The notes under the pieces: generated by a model
What the model was told of the DNA's origin: nothing
Databases searched by the model: none
What the model saw: the letters and a program-made list of their open reading frames with translations, nothing else
Position numbers and translations under genes: made by a program
Shown here: positions 1-14,059 of the stretch, in pieces
Position numbering within the stretch: the stretch's first letter is position 1
Layout: every line of letters begins with the position of its first letter
Source of the DNA: Syngnathus acus
Taxonomy: Eukaryota; Chordata; Actinopteri; Syngnathiformes; Syngnathidae
Assembly (NCBI RefSeq): GCF_901709675.1
Contig: NC_051106.1
Coordinates: forward strand, 5,342,001 to 5,406,000
Direction of reading: 5' to 3'
DNA length: 64,000 bases

Positions 1-3000
1 CATACACTAGTGTATATTATATAAAGTATGTATTTTAAATCATAGTCTGATCATTTTTTATCATTCAGTGTGAGTGCCACTGAAAAGAAAAGAAAATAAA
101 TATTATTGTGAGGAAGGCAAATTTCAGTAAACACAAAAATAACAGGATGATCTTAATATTAAATTACAACATCAATGTTGCTAAAGGAGACAGTGTGTTT
201 GAATGGAAAACAGCACAGACACATTTTGCAGGTGTAACTAGAGGACATATTAGCACGTAATCTCATTGTAGTGTTTCTTCTTTCATTCACAGTCATTCCA
301 AGAAACAAGAGTAGATTTGAAATCCATCCAAATCTAATTAAAACCCGTACAGAGGACACGTCTGCTTTTTCGACAGTTTGATTTGAAAGATGAGAGGCTC
401 AGAAGAGGAGGAGGCCGGAGGGGATGATGGTGGGGTAGGGGGGGCTACTGTAAGCATTTCACAGGAGGCTTCGTGCCGTGTTTTGCTTGAGAGGGATGCC
501 TTTTTGTTGTTCCTGGATACGGAGATGCTTTCCCGATAAATGTGAAAATGTGTCAAAACTCAGGAGAGGTGCCAAGGGAAGTAACAGCGGTAAATGTGGC
601 CTACTTGGGCTATGATTACAGCATGTGGGAGTGTCTGTACACTCACTTTTGGTCCACTCGGTGGCTGAATTATAACTTGTTTGCTTGGTTTGTGGTTTGT
701 TTTTTCTGATGCCCCCAACCACCACAAAAAAGAAACAGAAAAACATAACTTTCGAAATATCAGGTTTCCTGGGGCCTCACAGATGTTCTCAGATGTTAAC
801 AAATTTGGTTGGTTGTTTGTAAATGTTTTTATGTCTTTAAGCGAGAGACAGTATAGATTGCACTAATACAAAACAACCACCAGAGGTGCTGTTGATTGAG
901 TTCACCCCCAACTATTTTGATCTTTTAAAAAGTAATGAGAGGATCACGACAAAGTATTATGTCATTATTGTGAAGAGGTCCACCACGGCACAACTCGTCC
1001 AGGAGGTGTTGTTATGCTAGTTAAAATAATTAAAAGTATGAATAGTTAATCAGAGTTCACAACAATCAGAGATTTGAGAATTTAATTGATCATTGATAGT
1101 TTAAGTACATCAAATATAAATTACATACTGTATTTAATTTGCATAACAATTTTAGCGATTTTAAAAGGATATTCTATTATTTTATATTTATTAACATCCT
1201 TCCAGAGATAAAAAAAAAAATTGCAACTTTTGTGCTGGACTCCAGGTTCCTTCAAATGGTTCACACTTTGCCGTGAGGTGTTATTGGAGAGCACCTCCAC
1301 ATGGACAAGATTCTACATTCTGCCTCACTACGGGCCAAAAAATAAAATAATAATAAAAATCAATATTTTGTTACCGGCCTCGGACTCAGAGGACCTGCCT
1401 AATGCCCGAACAGCATTTTTCCAGCACTGTCTAACCTATCAGATCCCTGCAATTTTCAACTCTGCCTGGCGACAGTGCGTGTGCACCCTCTAGCCTCCGC
1501 AGCCCGTCGCCCCGATCCCACTCCTCAGCCTCTAGTGGGCCTGCAGCAGCAGCGCTGTTAGCATTGTTAATGGCTATTGTTATGAATGAGGACCTCTGCT
1601 CCTCTTTCTTCATCGCCGGGCCCCGGGCAGGCAGATGGATAGGCTGCTACTTCTCTGCTATCAGGACGGCCCAGACACTGGACGCAGGACTGGCGGAACA
1701 AAGTAGGAGAAATGATGCCCCAGTGGGAGGGAATAGGGGGAGGGAGAGTGGGGAAGGGGTGAGGGTGACAGAATAGGAGGGGGCAAGAGACAAGGGTGAA
1801 GGAGCAAAGGAGCAATAGAAGAGAGCAGGCGTCTCCTCCCCCTGAATACATTTGGAGCGCCATTGTAAAGCGTGTAAGAGAGGAGTGTGGCTCCTGTCTG
1901 TGGCAGAGGCCTGTATTCTCAGCAGCCTGTGGAGAAGAGGAAAAAAAAGGGGAGGGTGAAAAGGGGGCACAAACTACCCCGTTACCGGCCCCCTGCTGTA
2001 CCCCTCCCCTCTTGCAGCACCCCTGCCTGGTGATGAATGGAGGTACTTGGTGAAAGTGAAGCCTGCTGCCGAGCTTTGGCACAGGCTGGGAGGGGAGACC
2101 ATTTGGAAGATCACGGGGACACACTGGGCAGACGGCGGTCCTGTCGGCATACTGTGGAAGGGTACCAAGAAGGCAGGCCTGCTCTTGGCAAACAAGTATA
2201 GAGATGGAGAACAGGGGCAGTGGTCTAAACTTGTGCCCAAAAATATGTTCTTCATTTGCCTCAGATTGATTCAGACTCAGTCCTTTGGTGCACAGTGATT
2301 TAGTAGAATTTTCTTTCGTTCTTTTACTAGAAAAGTGGACCCTTGGTCCTGATCAAGAATCAGACCCTTTTTTATTTATTTACTTGAACTTAAATGACTA
2401 ACTAGTGAAAAGAAACATCAGCAATTATAAAACACAAAGGTATCTTTTATTTCCTTTTAATTTACTTTGCCAGTATTTGCAAATTAGAAGTTCTGGACAT
2501 TGGCTTGAAGAAATGTTATTTGACAACCTTGTGAATTTCTACAACCAACTCTAAACTAAAGTTACAAAATATAGATCCTCTCAATGTCTTAATCGAACCT
2601 ATTCTTAAATAAGAAGTAAACCTTCCTCTAAAGCGTAGTTTGTTGTATTGGGCCGAGAAAATGAGGTGTTGAGGAAAGTGGGAGGAGCACTGGAGGGAGC
2701 CTGGGGGCTACCCTCAGACCCGACTCCCCCGGCTTCTCTGGATGGCGGCCATCTGCCACAGCTGCTGCCTGGCTTTAACTGCCACTCTAATTGACAATGA
2801 ACCCAGAGCCCTGTGATAATTGTGGCTGCTTGGTGACTTGGGCAGGTAATGCCTCCCTTTCAGGATTTATCAGGCCCCATCTGTTCCTCGGGCGTGCTGT
2901 ATGTGTGCAGAAAAGATGTCGCCCACCCCCTCCCTCCCCAAACCCCTTCCTACCCCACCTTCAGCATATAACCCTCCATCTACCCCTTCTTCTGACCTCC

Positions 3001-3174
3001 CCTCCCTTCTCCGAGTCTTGCTCTGTCTTCATGTGTCATAGCCAACCAATATCGTTCCTTCCTAACGGCTCTTCCGCCTCCTCCTCTAGTTGCTGAGCAA
3101 ATATCAGGCTTTTTTTTTTGTGAGGGATGGTTGGGGGGTTGCTTATTAGAGAATGGCCCCAGGGGTAGTCACAC
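1..3174. other. Intergenic, no gene seen
   Basis: AT-rich flanks surround a GC-richer block (about 1480-2260) with purine-rich runs. Frames in that block exist on both strands but are low-complexity Pro/Ser-rich and overlap one another. The 16-mer at 1845 is nearly repeated at 11866. Nothing here supports a gene. Confidence 0.6.
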
Positions 3175-3188
3175 CCACTAGAGGGCAC
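3175..3188 (+). promoter_or_regulatory. CTCF-like motif, forward
   Basis: CCACTAGAGGGCAC matches the core CTCF consensus CCASYAGRKGGCRS at all 14 positions. A weaker match in the same orientation lies 150 bases on (3327-3340, 11 of 14). Occupancy cannot be read from sequence. Confidence 0.45.
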
Positions 3189-6091
3189 GACTCCAGAACG
3201 AGGATTGTTTGTCCAATCATTAACTAAAAATAAAAGACTCCTTGCAGTTGCTTGGAACTCCCCCTTTTCCTATGCGTGGCGGTGTCAGATGATTGTGCAG
3301 TCTGTCACGAGCAACTTGAATGAGTGTTACCAGGGGGCGTACGTCATTCTCCATACGAGGCGAGGGTGGTGGGGGGCAATCTCTGCAGCGTTAGCAGGTG
3401 CTGCGTCCGATAGTGTTGGCTTATTGCAATGCTCAATCTTGATCACGTCTGTGTGCACGCCACCCCCCACCTTTTCGAATGTCACCGTCAACATCGGCGC
3501 ACATTTAGCATGTCACAAATGGTAATGCTGATAAATTGAAAGATAATTCTCATATCATTCTTGATGTAGATAATTGACAATACCAATATGTGGCATATGA
3601 ATGCAAACAAAAACTCCAGGACGTACAGAGCAAGGTTCTCATCTGGGAAGAAAATGACAACAGTTTTTTTTGTCATTGGACACTTGAGCAGTTCATGTAA
3701 ATATTCGCAATTTGTATGATACAGTTGCATTTTTTTTTTTCTCAGTAACACAAAGTGACACCATCATAAAAGTTTTATTTATTGATGTGATGGATTAAAT
3801 GGATAGTGCACTTATTATTAATTAATTGAATTATTTCATTATTTTTTTCTTTAGAAATGCATTTAGACCTTTGCTGTCTACTGAAATAACATCACGTGCT
3901 GAGGGCTCAGTTACGGACGAATCACGGCTCATCTCTACTCTGAATTTGGTCATGTGACGTTCACAAGCTGATTTCTAAACTGAATCTCAGAAGATGGTTT
4001 GAATAGCAGGTGTTGATTGACTGTGGCATACTTTTCCATTTTTAAAAATGATTTGAGTTTGGAGGTTTCTCTACATCGACAGTATTTTTCTTTCCTAGTT
4101 TGTGAGGAGAAATCACACTTCAATGTCAGGCATTGTGAACCCCCCGCTTGAATTATTAAATGTGGTGCTTTGCCCGATATAAGAGCAATGCAAAAAGTAA
4201 TAATTATAACAGGATCTGAGATGGAATATCATTTCAAGATCCAGGCAGGAAACGCACGCTACTACGGGTACTGGAATTCGGCCAAGTGCTTTTATCTTTT
4301 GCCAGATTAATGTCAGACGCTGGCAGATAACTAGAAAGTATGTCAGATCCACTTTCCAGAAATGGACAGATCTTGGCCATGTGCTGCCTAATTGTGGGCA
4401 GTGTGTTACCATCTGTCAGGAAGTGATATAATGTTAAGACAGTGATTAGATATGTGACGCATTTACTAAATGGAGAATATGTATATTTATTTCGAGCTTG
4501 TTTCACAGCAATCACATTATTCAAAAGGCTGGGGTACAATTAAGAAAGCCCATGTGGTAGTTCGAACAACAAAGATATATGAATACCTCAATGGATTATG
4601 ATCAGTAATGAAACATATATTTATATATTTTTTAATTTTTTAATCTTACATATATATATATATATATATTTAATTTTATTTTATTTTTATATTTATTTGT
4701 ATTTTTCCCCCATTTTTATTTTTCCCAATTCTTTCACACAAATGTGGTGATCGCATTGTTTTAGTGCCCGACAAACAGAATATTAAAATGATTGTAGGCT
4801 TTAAAGCAGCACTTGGATGAGGAGGATCCTCTCCAAACAGTAGGACTGTGATGATGACACGACAGAGAAGTGTGAAAATGCCCCATGAAGCCTATGAATA
4901 TGAAACAGTCCTAAATCAAGACACATATTATTATAATGTGAGCAATTTCAATACTTTGGCTGTGACCAAATGGAAGTAAAAGCAGCTCTACACGAATTGT
5001 GAGAATGGAAATACCCGGCAGTAATGTCCCTTTACATCACCCTTTTTTAATGCCTTATCACTTTCGCTGCAGATTTTGGGATTGTCACTCACATGAGCCA
5101 ATGTAGGCCATAAAAGCCGCCATCCAGCGCATTCAGCAAGCAGGTGATAGCAAAACAGCAAGATTTCCGTCTCACTAACACAGTTACACACACACACACA
5201 CACACTCACACTTTCACAAATGCATCCTGCTGACAACCCACCGCTCCTAATCCTTCCTCATCATGGCTGCCTGAGCCCCCGGGGTTTTCACTCAATCGGT
5301 GTGTATGTGCCCCCGGGATAAGATGCTGCCATGTTGCCTCCTCAGGTGCAGGTGTGAATGTGTGGATGTGAGAAAGGGAGGAAAAAAATGATTGCGAGTG
5401 AATGATTAAAAACTGGAATTAGCAGGCTAAATGCTTTAAAGTGCCCACCTGCAACCTAATACCTCCTGCGGTCTGTCGACTTTACAATCACGCATCGCGC
5501 TAATTCATATGGGTACAGTAGTTTATTGGATTCTGAAAATGTCCTCTGGCTGTAATAATCCGGAACATGTAACCTACATTCTCAATTAAATTTCCAGGGA
5601 AACATCTTGCCGCATTAGGTGTTGTCTAAGGGAGTTAAATATATTTTTGTTGATCAATATAATTGTTTTTTTTTTTGTACTGTTAAAAGAAAGCTATTTA
5701 AAGTCGGGTTTTGTTTTTGTAGATGGCGGAACTGCACTTTTGCATTAAAAACTGACACTTGATTTTTCTGCCTCATTCGGGAGTTCAATTCATCTCTCTA
5801 CTTGTTTACATTTTGTATATTGAATGGCAAAAGGCAATTTTGATACTCCAACGGCACAAATATAACAAAGTTTTTCAAATTGCGCAACCTCGGCAACCAT
5901 CGAGCCGAACCAACCTAATTAAAGTCAGCCTTCTCCGAGCACTGGGTTTCACATTATAAGTGAGGACAAAGGCAATGACACGATCTTAATCAAAATGACA
6001 AGAACATTAAAAATGTAGCATTGCTCTGCACAGGCAAAGATAAGAATCGATTTGGGCTGCTGCTGATGGTTATCACCATTAATTATTGAAT
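3189..6091. other. Intergenic, no gene seen
   Basis: Mixed sequence with a short (CA) run near 5187-5205 and the AT stretch noted at 4.6 kb. No splice-flanked frame or protein family is recognisable. Confidence 0.6.
4618..4735. repeat. AT-rich low-complexity stretch with (TA)n
   Basis: A short TA run (about 4650-4669) in T-rich sequence with repeating ATTTTTATTT words. Confidence 0.85.
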
Positions 6092-6248
6092 TACCGTAAT
6101 TTTCGGACTATAAGTCGCGGTTTTTTTCATAGTTTGGGTGGGGGGGCGACTTATACTCAGGAGCGACTTATATACATATACATTTTTGGGCATTTATGGC
6201 TGGTGCGACTTATACTCCGGTGCGACTTATAGTCCGAAAATTACGGTA
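6092..6248. mobile_element. MITE-like inverted-repeat DNA element (157 bp)
   Basis: A perfect 27-bp terminal inverted repeat starts TACCGTAATTTTCGGACTAT at the left and is mirrored exactly at the right end. If TA is the target duplication, the element proper starts CCGTAATT. Inside, the 10-mer GCGACTTATA occurs four times in direct orientation, so the element is built from short subrepeats. There is no coding capacity. This family is common in fish genomes; I cannot fix the superfamily. Perfect ends suggest a fairly young copy. Confidence 0.85.
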
Positions 6249-9228
6249 GTTCTCCATTATCATATTATCATATAAGCACATTGTGGCCTCCTCCAGGGGC
6301 GGCTGACTGGGAACATGCCTCTCTCTGCTAATGTACATTAATGCAACTATCCGACATGCGCCACTACATCATGCCTTGAGCTAAATTCACATGTACAAGT
6401 TCTACATGTAAACAAAACATTTTCTCTCCTTTTCAACTTGCTGTCTGACTGCGTTGTGAGGAAGGGGTGTGATAACCAGACCTTCGGCTTTTCTCTGTAA
6501 CAAGTACGAGCCTTGTGTGTGTTGTCGGCCTGTGATCCGATGAGCCGGCGGCCCATCACAAGCACCATGTCCCTTTAGGTGCTTTAATCCGACAGGCAGA
6601 ACCCGAGAGACCGAGGGCCGAGACCCGGCTCTCCCTTTGCATTGGCCTCCCAAGGTGGCCCTGCTTAAGGCCGGAGAGATCCCCACTGACCTCCAGGCTA
6701 CAGAAGCTCTGAGATTAGCAGAGCTCACTAGACTTGGTAGGCTGTCACAGGCCAGTACTGCTGGGACAGACCAGGCTGGATTAGCACAAGGGAGAGGAGA
6801 TCGACTCTTGATGCACACGCAGCTAAGAGAGGAATCAGGATTCTGGTCACTGCCCACAAAGATTGCACGCATGTGGTTGTGTGGGGATGATTAAAGGAGA
6901 TAAAAGAAAGATTAAAAATGTAATGATAGAGGACGACAACATGAGATATTTGGCGGCACGTAAATCTTTTGAAAGTAATGTTAGTTTGTTTTTACTTGTT
7001 GTTCAATGAAAGCATGCACATTTTGAAAATGCATTTTTATTTTTGATGCAAAAAATTGAAATGATTTTTCTTATTTTTTATATTTAATTGTGTATAAAAC
7101 TGGCTTTTAAATTCAATGCAACAGCAGCCCCTATCAGCCCACAATATTATTGAAAGTCGAGTATTTTGAGGACCGTTAGCACACGTTTTAGCTGATGTCG
7201 TTAGTCTGCTATTTGTCGCTTAAGAGACCCCGACACAGTGAAAAGTAGCACTCATTCATTATACACTCACGGCGATGACTCAGACGCTTGCCAAATAAAA
7301 AATCGATGCATTAATATTCATAGCTTCATTGGAATTGTTTTTCTTTCCGTGTCCCTTCATTCCTTTTTCATTTTTCCTTGATAACATGTAACCTACTTGT
7401 AACATTGCATATTTTTTCCCACCAAATGATGATGTTAAGCTTAATGGAACTGGCCATAGCGCTTAGACACATATGGAGTGGCTGTAAGCCAGCAGGGATT
7501 CCTGAAAACCGTCGGGCGAGCACCCCTGGGGCTGCGCAAATGCCCTCCAGGGGGTTTGTAAGATTAAATGTTTAATGGCAGTCTGGTGTAAGAACTTTTT
7601 TTTTTTTTTTTAAAATGTTGTTACCATCATATGTACAATAACATGTTTTTGGCCTTGTTTTGATTTTACACAGAGCGGGTTTGGGGAATGGAACTGAATT
7701 GAGTGTTTTTTCTCGTTATGATTTTCTACGATGGTCTCACGCTTAGCTTTGGGTGCTCATGGATTCATAGCCAGATGTATACTTTTAAAATGGCATTGGT
7801 GTAGATATAATATTTTCTTTAACACTGAGTCAATGAGAGTCACAGAGAGAAAAGATGGACTGAAGCATCCATATCAGACTAAATGCTAAATGGCTTCCGA
7901 TTCATCAGCGGCTCATCTGTGCTGCAAACACACTAATTGTCTGACGTTTCCTACTTATGGTGTGTCACTTCCAATCGTCTGGTCCTAGCCTTTAGAATTT
8001 GCGGGCGGTCGACACTCCAAATGTGGCCGCCTGGTTTCCTGCGGGCATCACTCTGACATCCCGCAAGCGAGACGAGGTCAATCAAAGCCTAATTGACTAG
8101 ATGTGTATGGTGTGAAACTCCCTATTATCCTTTATAGACATCTTGAATTGTGAATGTTCCAAATAAGAGGAGCTTGCATGGCCAGTGCTCGAAGAAGCTT
8201 GATGCATACAGGCCAATGAGTTAAACTGACTTATTAGTGAGCAGACGCTGCAGGTGATGAAGGCCTAGTTATATAAGCTTTCATTTTGCATGCCTTGACT
8301 ATTCAACCGTCACCAAGTCCTATGAAAAGCAGGCTCAAGGGAGGGAGAAAGATGCAGACAGCCACAGGTCTGTAAAAAAAAAAAAAAGCTGGCGGGCACA
8401 CAGAGGGAGAAAGCCTGTAAAGATGAAAGACAACACAATCAATAAGATATATAAGATAATGAATAATGCCCTGGGTATCTCATTAATCGTAACATAGGCC
8501 TATTATGCTGAGCACGGGTTTATAAACCTGGGTCACTTTGACGTTCTTTATTGAAATATCAGCAAAGGCGAGTGGGTCTAAAACACACCATTGACTGAAA
8601 ACTTGCTGTAGCTTCAGTAAAACTTTTGACAGAAGGTCATAGACTCTCCATGAAGAGCGGTGGCCATGTTTGCATGAGGTATGCGATCAATAGGAGGTAG
8701 ATAAATCAAGATATGGTCGCAACATGAAAAAGTTGGGCTGGCTTTACAAATTGTATGTAGTGCTTGAGTGTTGGTATATAAATATTTAGCTTGATAACCC
8801 ACAAATTGGAGTCATTATTATAATTTTTAGACATGACGTTATTACTATTTAACATAATTTTTAATTAGTGGTTGTTTTTTTTTCTCCTTCCATGTGTTCA
8901 TTTTAAGTGTGGCTTAGCCCACAGTGTATATTCATGTCAGCTGAACATTATATAGTTGGTGTACATGTAATTATAATGGAAGCCAAAAAAATGTACTTTT
9001 GATTTAGATTTTCTATATCATTTTTGTTTTTCCAGGATGTTTGTTGTCTGACTCGAGGTGCATTACTATAGACACTGTGATGACATTGGACATTCCGTCA
9101 TTCCTCCCTTCATGCGTACTAGGAAGAAAATGATAGCTTATCCCTCGATGCCCTTGAAGCAAGGTGTCTCTACATAGTATATCCATCACAATCAACGCCA
9201 GATCATTTATATTAAATGCCGTCTCCAG

Positions 9229-9254
9229 CTCTCTCTCTCTCTCTCTCTCTCTCC
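9229..9254. repeat. (CT)13 microsatellite
   Basis: An uninterrupted CT run followed by CTC-rich sequence. Confidence 0.93.
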
Positions 9255-11286
9255 TCCTCGCTCTCTACCCCTCCCCTCCCTGCCACATTGTAATATGCCG
9301 TTATGAATGGAGGCTGAATTTAAACAGCAATAAACAGCAGCAGTCACATACAACTTGTCCTTCTAATTTACAGCCTGGAGCTGGTCACTGGACTAAGGAC
9401 AGAGGAACGTGGGGAGTCCAGATGTATAACCTGCACATTTGCACCTGATCCCCCATTGTAGAGGTACCCAAGCCTTTCAGCCATGAACATGCATAAAAAG
9501 CCATTAATCAAGAGAGCGGTTTACAAAGAATAATACAGCCATTTCTATAAATTCACTTTCTGTTTTTGGATGACATTTTAGCATGATAAATTGTTTATGG
9601 ATATGAATACCCATTATCAGGTTAATGGTGAATTAATCGAAAGAAAACTATAGAAAAAAACTACACATCGTTTAAAAATAATAATCAATTAACTCATTAA
9701 CCAATTTTGTTTAATATCCAAATTAAAATATCATATGACATGAGCACCCACTACATAATATTTATTTCTGCCTGGTTTAAAATTCATCTGTCCCTAATTT
9801 GTTGTCACTGTGCTGAAGTTCATAATTTGATCCTATTTGTCATTCCTGTTTTAAATCATTTTAATGTGCTATAACCCCTTGTAAGAATGCATTACTAATG
9901 TGAGGAATGTGAGCAATAAGATAAGGTTCAAAAATTGAGAGAAAATCCCGTCTCAGACGAGGATCAAGCCTAAAAATGTCACCAGTGATGAATCAGCATT
10001 ACGAAGCAGGGCAGGACTTTGGGTTCAAATCTTTGCAGAGTTGCTAAGCACATTTTGCATGTGAGCCAGCCAGCAGCTTAGTGATTACAGGCATGAGGTC
10101 ACCTTATAAAATGAAGCTGATTCACCTACCTTTCTATTTACACCAAAATCGCTAAATCTTTGCAAATGTCATTTTGGGTCCAAGTGCCAAATGGTGTTTT
10201 GGATCGCATTAGTTTCACTGTTGGACAGAGAGAAATGTTTCCTTCATCAGACACTGATGAGTGAGTTCCACGACATTGCCCTCCCATGTATATTTTGCAT
10301 GTTTATACATAGGGGAGCCGTCTCATGAATTGGAAATTTTCCATTCGGAGTCTTTCTATGACGAATGGCATTTTGCTTTCTGACTTACAAAGACGGATTT
10401 GGCGCATACGGTGCCACGGCATAAATAGGCCCTGCCAGACGTGCGTCATCAATAAAACAGGTTGCATATTTTTTTTTCTGTTGGCATGTGATTGGTCACT
10501 ATTGGTTTTATCATGGGATTTGCTGCTTCAACTAGTAAATAGCAAGTGGTGCTTCTGACTGCTGTATAATTGATTGCAACCTGAGCCGTCATCGTCGTGA
10601 GCTGTGTGCAGCATAATGCAACAGCTTTGACCTCTTTGCCTCACCTATAGAAATTTCCATGGACGATAAACACAAGAATCGTGTCAGCTTATTAGGGCTC
10701 CATTCTGCTACCAGTAAAAAGGTATTTCATGGAAGTGAGGCAACACTCATTTATATAAAGACAATCTGAATGTGGCTCACACAAGAGTACATGCCACTGA
10801 ACACTGAAATGCTTGAATGAAGATAGATAGGATTTTCTGAAATGTAATTCGCTCGAAGCTGCTGGACTCCCATCTTGCTTTTCATATATGATGTCACTTT
10901 GTCACCCAACCCGCTCGTGTGATGTGCCCTTGATTTCCACCCTCCCTCACACACAAAGGGAAATTACCATGGATTCTCAATATGAACCAGACATTCCATG
11001 GTCGTTCGTGCCTTTGCAGAAGTCCAAATTCAAGGTCTCGGTCACTTTGGCCTCCTTCCCTAATTCACCTGATCAATATGTCATAGTGCACCTCCCAATC
11101 AAAGTGAAATACTCAGGACACGCCTCCTAATGATATATTTGCAGCCGTAAATGTTAAGATTAACGATAACAAATGACCGTGCTGGTCATATGTATGGCCA
11201 GGCGCTCTTGCAATGCATGAAATTTTCAGGCTAGCCGCTGCTTGTCTTCAGGTTCATTACCTCCGCATGGGAGGCATAGGTATTGT

Positions 11287-11306
11287 GGGGGGGGGGGGGG
11301 GGGGGG
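11287..11306. repeat. Poly-G run, 20 bases
   Basis: Twenty consecutive Gs in an otherwise ordinary region. Homopolymers of this length are prone to assembly error and can form quadruplex DNA. Confidence 0.9.
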
Positions 11307-11699
11307 TTCAATCATACTACCCATCCATTCCCTATACATGTACACACACGCATCTCACAAACCATCTCCTGTTATAATGAAAACATAGGTTAGGCACACA
11401 TTAATCAATGCAGACACCAAGTTGTATGAAATCAAAATGGGCCAAACATCCCTTGAGCATTGATTACTATTGTGACATGCTAGTGAAATGAAATACAAAA
11501 AATATATTGATTCAAAGATGGCTTACATAGGAAGAAAGAAATGATTTGTGGTGGTTTCTTTGTATAGAAAAAAAAGAAGTAAACCAGAAAATAGTGTTTA
11601 GAAAGGTTACAGCTCATAGAACATATTTTTAACTTGACTTGCCCTACAAAGCAAAAGTTGGGTGAATCATGGAGTCTCACATTTCCGAGCTGAGAACAG

Positions 11700-12030
11700 A
11701 CGTTCAGACCAATAAATAATCACCAGCGGCGAGCCATGTGAGTCTGTCATCGCCGCTGCCTGCAGCCATGATGGGCGCACATGAGAGACTGTACCGGTTG
11801 CCCTTTACTGTGGTGCAAATTACATGCAGAAGTGGCATGTCAGACATGTGCGACTGTTGGCCTCTGAATACATATGGAGTAATCAACATTGTTTAAAACG
11901 CTCATTTGCATATGCATGCGCCATTAATTTTATGCAGATGAGGCGACGGCGACTGCACGAGTGTGACTCTCCTTGTAACCCGATAGTATGGCTGTCAGGA
12001 GAAGGTTACCACAGGAGGCAAAGTCATTAG
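11700..12030. promoter_or_regulatory. Candidate enhancer with SOX and octamer sites
   Basis: A SOX core ATTGTT (11888-11893) is followed 10 bases later by a perfect octamer ATTTGCAT (11904-11911) and an overlapping TATGCATG, then CATTAATTTTATGCAGATGAG nearby. The stretch is GC-balanced, non-repetitive and free of simple sequence, unlike its flanks. The short open frames here show no family features. It could respond to SOX/POU factors, possibly Sox11 itself; conservation is untested. Confidence 0.35.
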
Positions 12031-14059
12031 TATATTAGTCCCTCCATATAGATTCAGTCCCTTTCCTGATGATAAATGAACAAGTTGAGCTGACCAACTT
12101 TCCAATGAAGTATGTCCTTTTTGTATGCTTTCCCATGCCAAATACAGCACACTGATTTACAAAGAGCCCATAGGGAATGAAAGATAAGACGCTATGCACA
12201 TTTGTGGCGTAAAACGCATTCCCACATTACGGAAGAGCCCAGTTTATCCCTCAAACCATGATAATGTCACTTTTTTCAATTATGCATGCACCGCATGAGA
12301 AGCCCAGTTTATAAGTGGTCATTTATTTTCCTTTGCGGAATGAACATCACTGGTTGACGTGATTTGCATTAGAATGTGATTACGGTGTAGTGGACATATC
12401 TCCTTGTAAGATATTCTGTTTCATCCCTGTAATAGCCTCAATCTAAAAAAAAAAATATCTCGCTGTGCACTAAAAATCCACGGAGAAATTGAAATGCTCT
12501 ATCAAGTGTGTTTTTAAAAAGCCAAAATATATACAGAGAAAGTGCCTCGTTATATCTGGCCAAATATTCTGCTCTGATTCTTAATGTTACGGCGATCATA
12601 CTCTGTGTGAACTGTATTTGCATAATGCAACAGAGAAGTACTACGAGCACAAATACAACACATGATGCACTCTGGTTTTGGGTTGGAGGGAGGTGCTTCA
12701 CACAGATGTGCGTTTGAGGAGTTAGATATCCCCCCCTATCACATCCCTTGCCACGTAAGCCCCCCTTAGTCGATGCTTCCGGAAAAGGGGCCGAGGAAGA
12801 CTGGCGATGACAGCCATGCTCGGAGGAAGATGGTAACAAGATGTGATGCATAACACATGAGAGGATGGGGTGTCATTACAGGGGGATGAGCAGGCTTCAT
12901 CAAGCACATCAAAAATGCATTTCAGATGACACCCCGCTTGTGATGCGCTCACTTACAGAGACAATAACAGTTATTATGCTGTGTTGTGTTTATTGGGAAT
13001 ATGGAGGCAGTTTGCGTACAGATGGGTTATTGGATTTTCATGTGTTGGAAGTTTTTGTGGTTGAGTTGTGAGTTGCAGTGCAACAACAAGTAGGCTATAT
13101 ATAGAATGTATTTATAACTTGAGTACTTGTTGGGGGGTTTTTTCATTATATTTTTATTTCTAAGTGTGCTGGAAAAAAAATACATACTTTTCATAAAAGG
13201 AAGACAGCATTTCTTAAGAAGGACCTATTTTGGTATTTCCTGTTCCCCATCCCTGGTATTCCCTTGCTGAACTCTTCAGGGCTACCCAGAAGTCTGCTGG
13301 GATAATGCTGGGAAATTTAAGAGAGAAGTACAAAAAAACTGCTGAGCTCTTAAAAGTTGTAGGGCAATAATGTTTTCCTCCACTTGCCTGTTAGCTAACA
13401 AAAATGCTTAAATACAATGAGACAAAATACACAAGAGTGATCAATATTTTATGTAACGGCTCAGGCAGTTGGAGGTTGGGAGAAGATGAAAAACATATTG
13501 GATTCATTCATCTTTTTTTTTCCAGATTATCTAATTCAAGGTCAGTTTGATTTACGTACACTTTTGCCTCCCTCTAATCCATCCATTTATTTTTTTGTCA
13601 CGTTACGGTTCGCTATATAAAAATAATTATGGGCAAAGTTTATTCATCCTTTTTTAATTTTCTAATTAACTCTTTCCTGGATGAAATATAAAACCATTTG
13701 AATCAGTGCTATCTGGTAGGTCAACCCGCCCCCCCCCCCCTGAGTCACGAGTGTCACGATCCACCCTACTCACCATGTCACTGTCCACATTCTCCTTCCC
13801 TGCTCAATGTTCCATGACAACAAGGTGAGGCGGACAGCAGAGGTTAGGCAGAACAGCTGCTTCCTGGGTTGGAAATTCCAGCCATTGAGGGCCATCTGTC
13901 TATATGTTCACTGATGTATGTGGGAGCCATCTATCAGGCCGCGAGCCCCGCAGCTGCCGGGGCCGTCACAGCCCAGCCTGCCACCCGCCCGCCGCCTGCC
14001 TGACTGCCTGCCTGCCTGCCTTCTCCCAACCTCAAGCCCAATACAATGAGATCTCCTTC
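12031..14059. other. Intergenic, no gene seen
   Basis: The 12-mer AGCCCAGTTTAT occurs twice, near 12237 and 12303. A C run lies at about 13729-13740, and short CCTG tandem units at about 13994-14021. No gene signal. Confidence 0.55.

Larger units (their letters stand above)
6249..11699. other. Intergenic, no gene seen
   Basis: Complex unique-looking stretches (for example 6440-6880 and 9900-10130) alternate with AT-rich spacers. The 9900-10130 stretch has the balanced, motif-rich look of a conserved element, but no single site stands out. Confidence 0.55.

Noticed and set aside
1567-2124. 185-codon frame on the - strand
   Set aside because: Pro/Ser/Leu-rich product from a purine-rich stretch, with overlapping frames on both strands and no domain.
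3896-4000. E-box CACGTG and similar isolated short motifs
   Set aside because: Six-base words occur many times in 64 kb by chance and were not supported by neighbouring sites.
7532-7556. Further CTCF-like word (GCCCTCCAGGGGG)
   Set aside because: Only 11 of 14 core positions match, with a mismatch at the core T; too weak to list.
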